Below, in pieces: positions 59,196 to 64,000 of a DNA stretch of 64,000 nucleotides. The position numbers and the translations under genes are program-made. The notes below the pieces were generated by a model that was given only the letters and a program-made list of their open reading frames with translations, did not search any database and had not been told where the DNA came from. Within the stretch, counting starts at the first letter, position 1. The number at the start of each line of letters is the position of its first letter. The stretch comes from Rhizobium sp. C4 (GTDB taxonomy: Bacteria; Pseudomonadota; Alphaproteobacteria; Rhizobiales; Rhizobiaceae), in assembly GCF_021026315.1 (NCBI RefSeq), contig NZ_JAJNCX010000013.1, forward strand, positions 62,001-126,000. The letters run 5' to 3'.

Positions 59196-59723
59196 ATGTC
59201 CGTCAAGCTTTCCATTGCCGCAGCCGTTCTCGCGTTTGCCGCTGTTTCGCCGCTCGCAGCCCAGGCTGGCGACCGCGAATTCTTTGACAGCACCGCAGGC
59301 ATCTGGCAGGGCCCGGGCGAAATCGTCGCCGGCAAGTACAAGGGCACGAAATTCACCTGCGATCTCAAGGGTGAGTCGAAGTCTTCCGGAGCAGGCCTCA
59401 AGCTCGATGGCTCCTGCCGCGTCGGCGTCTTCGCCCAGCCGATGTCCGCCACGATCGAGCGTAACGGCGAAAGCTACAAGGGCTCGTTCCTTGACGGTTC
59501 CGACGGCAAGGGTCTCGACATCGTTTCGGGTGCCGTCGTCGGCAACCGCGTCATCGTCGGCATCAATCGCAAGAACCTGAACGGCGCGATGATCGCGCGC
59601 CTCAAGGACAAGAACACGCTGAACGTCACCATCTCCGTGCGCGTCAACGACAGCCTCGTTCCGGTCATCGGCATGACGCTCGACCGCAAGATGGACCAGG
59701 CCTCGGTCGGCTCGATCAAGTAA
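59196..59723 (+). CDS. Secreted hypothetical protein
   Basis: A 175-residue protein with a clear signal peptide (MSVKLSIAAAVLAFAAVSPLAAQA, cleavage before GDREF). The mature part is beta-rich, with two Cys (FTCDLKG and GSCRVG) likely to form a disulfide. No family could be named; similar proteins occur in rhizobia. It opens a group of exported-protein genes (59.2-61.6 kb). Confidence 0.8.
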   Translation: MSVKLSIAAAVLAFAAVSPLAAQAGDREFFDSTAGIWQGPGEIVAGKYKGTKFTCDLKGESKSSGAGLKLDGSCRVGVFAQPMSATIERNGESYKGSFLDGSDGKGLDIVSGAVVGNRVIVGINRKNLNGAMIARLKDKNTLNVTISVRVNDSLVPVIGMTLDRKMDQASVGSIK

Positions 59724-59754
59724 GCCGACTGAAATCCGGGACGCGCGCGCAGGC

Positions 59755-60204
59755 TCAGCCTGCATCCACTCCGGCATAGCGGTCCGATACCCAGCCTGAC
59801 CTGCAGGGTCCGAGATAGGGTCCTTCATAGGAAGGATCCGGTATTTCGCACATGGTATCAAATTCACCTTTGAAGGTCTCGTCGGCCGGATAAACCACGC
59901 CGATAAATCCATTCTTCCTGGCCTCGGTGTCGCCTGAATAGATGATGACCGAGCGGCCATTTTTCAGCCGGTCCAGTTCCCGCGCCTTTACGGAGGGCGC
60001 GGCACGCACCGATAGAAACCCGTCTCCGCCTTTCTTCAATCCTTGAACCGAGCCGTAGGACGCGGCTGGGTAAATCTTGCCGGCGACGATAAAGGGGTGG
60101 ATCGTCATCGCGCGCGGCGTGACTTCATCTGCCAGGGCGCTGCAGGAGACGGTGACGACGAGGAGCGGGACAGCCTGCCTCAAATGTAAAATCTTGGGTC
60201 TCAT
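59755..60204 (-). CDS. Secreted SH3-like protein, tandem paralogue A
   Basis: A 149-residue exported protein (signal peptide to ALADEV). The central block GLKKGGDGFLSVRAAPSVKARELDRLKNGRSVIIYSG is a bacterial SH3-type segment, and the C terminus YLGPCRSGWVSDRYAG contains a conserved Cys-x-SGW. It is about 40-45% like the next gene by eye, so the two arose by tandem duplication. It is probably the last gene of a three-gene unit with the OmpA-domain protein. Confidence 0.82.
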   Translation of the reverse strand: MRPKILHLRQAVPLLVVTVSCSALADEVTPRAMTIHPFIVAGKIYPAASYGSVQGLKKGGDGFLSVRAAPSVKARELDRLKNGRSVIIYSGDTEARKNGFIGVVYPADETFKGEFDTMCEIPDPSYEGPYLGPCRSGWVSDRYAGVDAG

Positions 60205-60216
60205 AGCGTGCGCCTT

Positions 60217-60669
60217 TCAATCCGCCAGAACCTGCACGAAGCGCTGCGCGACCCACCCTGACTTGCACGGTCCCTTGTAGGGTCCTTTGTCATAGGGCGG
60301 CGTTTCCCGCAGCCCGCACGTTTCGGTCAACGGCTTCTCGGACTTGTCGTCCAGATTATAGATCACCCCGACAAAGCCGGCTTCCGTTCCGCGTTTTATC
60401 CGATCTGTGGCAATCACATACGCTCCCTGCGTGAGACGCCCTATTTCGTCCGCCTTGACAGACGGAGCCGCCCGCACCGAGACGAAGCCATCTCCACCCT
60501 TCTTCAATCCCACGATCTGCGACACAGCCCCACCCGGAAAGATCTCTTCTCCATCGAGAACGATCGGTGTGACCGTGACGCTCTCGGGCGCAACCTGACC
60601 GGCCTGCAACGGCGCGGCGATGAGCAATCCCAGCAGACCGACAGAAATTGCAGCAGGTACTCTCATCAT
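60217..60669 (-). CDS. Secreted SH3-like protein, tandem paralogue B
   Basis: A 150-residue exported protein (signal peptide ending PLQAGQ). Shares with paralogue A the core VGLKKGGDGFVSVRAAPSVKADEIGRL and the end YKGPCKSGWVAQRFVQ. The gap between the two genes is 12 bp and that to the upstream OmpA-domain gene 7 bp, so all three are co-transcribed. They may bind cell wall or outer-membrane partners. Confidence 0.82.
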   Translation of the reverse strand: MMRVPAAISVGLLGLLIAAPLQAGQVAPESVTVTPIVLDGEEIFPGGAVSQIVGLKKGGDGFVSVRAAPSVKADEIGRLTQGAYVIATDRIKRGTEAGFVGVIYNLDDKSEKPLTETCGLRETPPYDKGPYKGPCKSGWVAQRFVQVLAD

Positions 60670-60676
60670 CCCGCCC

Positions 60677-61645
60677 TCAACGCTTCACAAGTTCGACGCG
60701 ACGGTTCTTGGCGCGGCCCGCATCGTCATCATTGGAGGCGATCGGCGCGGACATGCCGGCACCGAAGGGCGTCAGCCGGGAAGCCGAAATGCCGTAATGC
60801 TGGGCGAGATCGGCCGCAACAGCCTGCGCGCGCCGCTTCGACAGATCGACATTGTAGTCGAAACCGCCCTTGCCGTCGGTATGGCCGGTGACGACCAGCG
60901 CGACTTCGCTATTGGCCTTCAGGAACTTGGCGATCTCGTCCAGCGTCGGCCGCGATTCCGGCTTGATGTCGGCCTTGTCGAAATCGAACTGGATGCCATA
61001 GAGCGCCACATGGCCGCTGGCCGAAATCGACTTTGCCATGGCCCCCGCATCGACAAAGGCAATCTGCCCGCTCTGCATCGGCTTCACGTCGGCAACAATG
61101 ACATGCACCAGGGGCCCGGTCTTGTTGTCGCCGAGAAAGACGGCGGCGTAGGTATCGCCTTCGGGCTTTGACGCCTTGGCGAGCAGATAGCGCACGCCAT
61201 CGCCATAGCGATAGTTGATCTGCCCGTCACCCGCCGCAAAGCTCATGCGGTAGGGGCTGGATTTGTCCTTCACGCAGGTGTCGTTTGCGCAGGAAAAGAC
61301 GGTCTCGAAGCCCTTGGACTTCAGCGACTCCTCATAATTGTGGATGATCTCCAGCGAAGAGCGATCCTTCGGCGCGTTGTAGCGGATGTCGGTAATCTTG
61401 CCCTCGACCTTGATGCTGTTGCCATCCGTGAAGGCCTCGCCATCGGTCTTGAAATCGACCGGCGCGATGATGAAGCGGTGTTCGTTGAATGCCTCGCTCT
61501 TGTAGTCGATGATCTCCGAGCCCGTGTAGCGCCCGACCAGCGGATGATCCTTCGAGCCTGCGACATCCTTGGCGGCAGCCCCGCCGGCGAGAAGTCCCGC
61601 GCAGACCAGCGCGGCAGTCGTTGTGATGAAAGTCGAGCGGTTCAT
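60677..61645 (-). CDS. DUF4892-like and OmpA-domain envelope protein
   Basis: A 322-residue exported protein with a signal peptide (TTAALVCAGLLAGGAAA). Residues ~30-200 resemble the DUF4892 region (HPLVGRYTGSEIIDYKSEAFNEHRFIIAPVDF). The C-terminal OmpA domain binds peptidoglycan: IQFDFDKADIKPESRPTLDEIAKFL, VTGHTDGKGG and DLSKRRAQAVAADL, ending NRRVELVKR. GGGAG lies upstream of ATG 61645; ATG 61663 is in frame. Divergent from the LuxR-type regulator across a GGGGAATA dyad. Confidence 0.9.
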   Translation of the reverse strand: MNRSTFITTTAALVCAGLLAGGAAAKDVAGSKDHPLVGRYTGSEIIDYKSEAFNEHRFIIAPVDFKTDGEAFTDGNSIKVEGKITDIRYNAPKDRSSLEIIHNYEESLKSKGFETVFSCANDTCVKDKSSPYRMSFAAGDGQINYRYGDGVRYLLAKASKPEGDTYAAVFLGDNKTGPLVHVIVADVKPMQSGQIAFVDAGAMAKSISASGHVALYGIQFDFDKADIKPESRPTLDEIAKFLKANSEVALVVTGHTDGKGGFDYNVDLSKRRAQAVAADLAQHYGISASRLTPFGAGMSAPIASNDDDAGRAKNRRVELVKR

Positions 61646-61786
61646 GGACGGAAACTCCCTCAATTAAGTGATCTGGTCAGTGTTCTGGCCGCGTGGCCAT
61701 CTCTGTCACAGTCTAGGACGTGCGACGGCGGCAATAAATTCGCCCGCATCCTCTTCCGAGACGTAACAAGAGGCCAAGGCTTGCAA

Positions 61787-61806
61787 TATTCCCCGGACGG
61801 GGAATA
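61787..61806. promoter_or_regulatory. Perfect dyad TATTCCCC-GGAC-GGGGAATA
   Basis: Eight-base perfect arms around GGAC are flanked by CAA and ATTG that extend the symmetry. It lies between the divergent OmpA-domain operon and the LuxR-type gene (38 bp before its ATG). A binding site for the LuxR-type regulator is likely. Confidence 0.65.
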
Positions 61807-61843
61807 ATTGACCTGTCTCGCCGTGTTGAAGACAGGGGGCAAT

Positions 61844-62902
61844 ATGAGCGGACGTCTGGGTTCCAAGCGGCAATGGACCGAGCTCGATCTCGTCGCCTCG
61901 ACGGGGGTCGGCATGGAGCCGATCGCCTCCGATCTCTGCCGGATACTCCGCCATCTCGTGAATGCCGATGCCGGCGCCATCTTCTGGATGGGCGACAACG
62001 GCCTGCCCTCCGGCTTCTTCCACGAGGATTCCGACGCGTCCGTCCGCGACCTCTTCGCCAATGCCTATGAGGAGCTGTTCATCGGCGACTGGGAGGTCAA
62101 CGTCGCCTCGCTGATTGCGCGGACGGATTTCGATTGCGGCCATCTCATCGCGCCGCCAAGCCAATACTGGAAATCCAACACCTACAACCTGCTGGTCCGC
62201 GCCAGCGGGCATCACCACACGATCGATCTGCGGGTCGATGAAGGCGGACGCGCCCGCGCCGTCGTGCTTCTTTTCCGATCCGCGCGGCGTTCCGCCTTCG
62301 ACGAGGACGACCGCGACCGCCTGCGGCTGGCGCTGCCGGCGCTGAGACGCGCCCTGCACACGCCCTCCGACGCGACGCGCTGGATGGCCAAGGGCGCGCC
62401 GGCCTATGTGATTGTCGATGGAACCGGAAGCACCCTGCTCTTTGCGTCGGAAACGGCGGCAAGCTCCCTTCAGAAGGGCAATCTGGTCGCCCAGGGTGTG
62501 CCGCAGACGGGACGGCTGGTGTCTCCGCCGGCCTTCGCAGGCACGCTCTGCCGGCGGCTGGCAAACGAGCTGCGTCCGGGCCTCCGCCTGCCTGTCCCCG
62601 AAGGACGTCTCAATGTCTCGGCCGAGCGGCTGGAGCGCGCCGGGGCCGAAAGCGCCGTGCTGCTGACGATCCAGCATGAAGAGCCGGACCGGATTGCCGT
62701 CGTCCGCCGCGTGCTGGCGCTCGACATTTCGCCGCGCCAGAAATCCCTGGTGCTCGCCGCCGCCTCCGGCGCATCCCGCATGGAAGCCGCCGCCCAGACC
62801 AACACCAGCGCCGAAGCAATGAAGAAACACCTTGCAACGATCTACGAGGCGACCGGCGCAAGATCGTGGACAGACCTCTCCCGCGCCTTCGCGCCGGGTT
62901 GA
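61844..62902 (+). CDS. LuxR-type HTH regulator
   Basis: A 352-residue regulator. The N-terminal ~250 residues are a possible GAF/PAS-like sensory region with no clear named domain. The C-terminal HTH is of LuxR type: LDISPRQKSLVLAAASGASRMEAAAQTNTSAEAMKKHLATIYEATGARSWTDLSRAF (residues ~290-348), but without the usual strict LTxxE start. ATG 61844 follows GGGGGC; the longer frame starts within the dyad region. Likely controls itself and the divergent envelope operon. Confidence 0.85.
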   Translation: MSGRLGSKRQWTELDLVASTGVGMEPIASDLCRILRHLVNADAGAIFWMGDNGLPSGFFHEDSDASVRDLFANAYEELFIGDWEVNVASLIARTDFDCGHLIAPPSQYWKSNTYNLLVRASGHHHTIDLRVDEGGRARAVVLLFRSARRSAFDEDDRDRLRLALPALRRALHTPSDATRWMAKGAPAYVIVDGTGSTLLFASETAASSLQKGNLVAQGVPQTGRLVSPPAFAGTLCRRLANELRPGLRLPVPEGRLNVSAERLERAGAESAVLLTIQHEEPDRIAVVRRVLALDISPRQKSLVLAAASGASRMEAAAQTNTSAEAMKKHLATIYEATGARSWTDLSRAFAPG

Positions 62903-62905
62903 GGT

Positions 62906-63259
62906 TCAGCCTCGCGCCATGCCCTTGGCCGTCAGCTCGGCGAGGTAATCCGCAAACAGTGCATCGCCCTCTTCGCCCAGCTGGCGCAGATAGACCCAGG
63001 TATAGATGCCACTGTCATGCATGTCGTCGAAACCGATGCGCACCGCATAATTGCCCGACGGCTGCACGCTGATGATCTCGACATTGCGCTTGCCCGGCAC
63101 CGTCACCTTCTGCCCCGGCCCGTGACCCTGCACTTCCGCCGAGGGAGACAGGACACGCAGCATTTCGGCGGCCAGCGGAAACACCTTCCCGTCATCGAAT
63201 GTCACCGTCATTGTGCGGCGATCCTTGGAAACCTTGATGGCGGTCGGACGGGGGCTCAT
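62906..63259 (-). CDS. DUF971 protein
   Basis: A 117-residue protein of the DUF971 family (related to the N-terminal domain of gamma-butyrobetaine hydroxylase): ATAIKVSKDRRTMTVTFDDGKVFPLAAEMLRVLSPSAEVQGHGP-like opening, then VPGKRNVEIISVQPSGNYAVRIGFDDMHDSGIYTWVYLRQLG. Members are often found near iron-sulfur or Mrp-related genes. Here it is divergent from moaA. ATG 63259 gives the usual length. Confidence 0.9.
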   Translation of the reverse strand: MSPRPTAIKVSKDRRTMTVTFDDGKVFPLAAEMLRVLSPSAEVQGHGPGQKVTVPGKRNVEIISVQPSGNYAVRIGFDDMHDSGIYTWVYLRQLGEEGDALFADYLAELTAKGMARG

Positions 63260-63404
63260 GGCATTGCTTTCAAAAATTTGATTGGCGCGTGTTCTGCCCC
63301 ATATAATAGACAGAGGGTGCAGCGCAAAGCACCGTTTCTGCGACACGCGAACGACTTGACCCGAAGCAATCCCGTCGTCACATTGAGGACGGAGGAGTAA
63401 GACG

Positions 63405-64000
63405 TTGAACCAGCACAATCCGGTTACCGCCGACGTGAGCGCACGCGCGCCGATGATCGACCCCTTCGGGCGGATGGTCTCCTATTTGCGCGTCTCCGTC
63501 ACCGACCGCTGCGACTTCCGCTGCACCTACTGCATGGCCGAGCACATGACCTTCCTGCCGAAGCGCGACCTGCTGACGCTGGAGGAACTCGACCGTCTCT
63601 GTTCGGCCTTCATCGCCAAGGGCGTGAAGAAGCTGCGGCTGACCGGCGGCGAGCCGCTGGTGCGCAAGAACATCATGTATCTCATCCGCGAGCTCGGCAA
63701 GAAGGTCCATTCCGGCGAGCTGGAAGAGCTGACGCTGACCACCAACGGCTCCAATCTCGAGCGCTTTGCGCCCGAGCTGGCAGACGCCGGCATCCGCCGC
63801 ATCAATGTCTCCGTCGACACGCTCGACCCGGCAAAGTTCCGCGAAATCACGCGGCTCGGCGATCTCGACAAGGTTCTGGCCGGCATCGAGGCGGCCCAAA
63901 AGGCCGGCATCAGGGTCAAGCTGAATGCCGTGGCGCTGAAAGGTTTCAACGAGCAGGAAATCCCCGACATGATCGCCTGGGCGCATGGCCGCGGCATGGA
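63405..64000 (+). CDS. moaA: GTP 3',8-cyclase (molybdenum cofactor synthesis), 5' part
   Basis: A radical SAM enzyme making the first molybdopterin intermediate from GTP. About 198 codons are visible and the gene runs off the window. It starts with TTG at 63405, seven bases after GGAGGAG. Visible motifs are the cluster loop [11 protein letters not shown] (CxxxCxxC) near residue 36, [24 protein letters not shown] and [13 protein letters not shown]. The C-terminal second cluster lies outside. Confidence 0.96.
   Translation, partial: MNQHNPVTADVSARAPMIDPFGRMVSYLRVSVTDRCDFRCTYCMAEHMTFLPKRDLLTLEELDRLCSAFIAKGVKKLRLTGGEPLVRKNIMYLIRELGKKVHSGELEELTLTTNGSNLERFAPELADAGIRRINVSVDTLDPAKFREITRLGDLDKVLAGIEAAQKAGIRVKLNAVALKGFNEQEIPDMIAWAHGRGM

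Overview
The window is a compact, GC-rich chromosomal segment of an alphaproteobacterium, most likely a Rhizobiaceae member (Rhizobium/Agrobacterium/Ensifer group). Supporting signs are a class II B12-dependent ribonucleotide reductase (nrdJ), ExoR, a DksA variant that lacks most zinc ligands, a bacterial transglutaminase-like cysteine peptidase, the recA-alaS pair, a GAAC-N7-GWAC LexA-type site before recA, and rhizobial-type intergenic palindromes. Almost all of it is core housekeeping sequence. I see no prophage, transposase, CRISPR array, rRNA operon or secretion system.

Layout. 1-8.1 kb: end of a CinA-like gene, a double-domain universal stress protein, gpt, a branched-chain amino acid binding protein and nrdJ, preceded by a 1 kb leader with tandem NrdR boxes. 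8.1-10.7 kb is the only accessory-looking stretch: an AT-rich orphan gene, a BrnT-type toxin with an HTH antitoxin, and about 1 kb of non-coding DNA packed with three kinds of paired palindromic repeat. 10.7-25.3 kb: a chemoreceptor, a flavoprotein, a hydrolase with a divergent MarR regulator, an old yellow enzyme, L-serine dehydratase, small membrane proteins, a MerR regulator, mgtE, and a Spy/CpxP-like chaperone with a two-component system (upstream CpxR-type box). 25.4-42 kb: tRNA-Leu(GAG), lipB, an M50 protease with an unusual N-terminal domain, a GMC oxidoreductase, frmA, an ElaA-like acetyltransferase, alaS, recA, the pseudouridine genes psuK-psuG, exoR and valS.

42-64 kb: a candidate small RNA, CBS and rhomboid proteins, a double PilZ protein, a periplasmic cysteine peptidase, a SPOR-tailed D,D-carboxypeptidase, folP-folB-folK, a DUF922 protein, a candidate 0.38 kb RNA, a [2Fe-2S] ferredoxin, dksA, sixA, two divergent citrate synthase paralogues (one with an N-terminal DNA-binding domain), ycjX-ycjF, a group of secreted envelope proteins beside a LuxR-type regulator, a DUF971 protein and the start of moaA.

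The most interesting points are regulatory arrangements readable from the DNA: NrdR boxes at nrdJ, a CpxR-type box before the chaperone/two-component operon, long dyads between divergent regulator/target pairs, and above all the HTH-citrate synthase fusion facing a second citrate synthase across an inverted repeat. Functions are assigned by recognising family motifs in the translated sequence; no database search was run.
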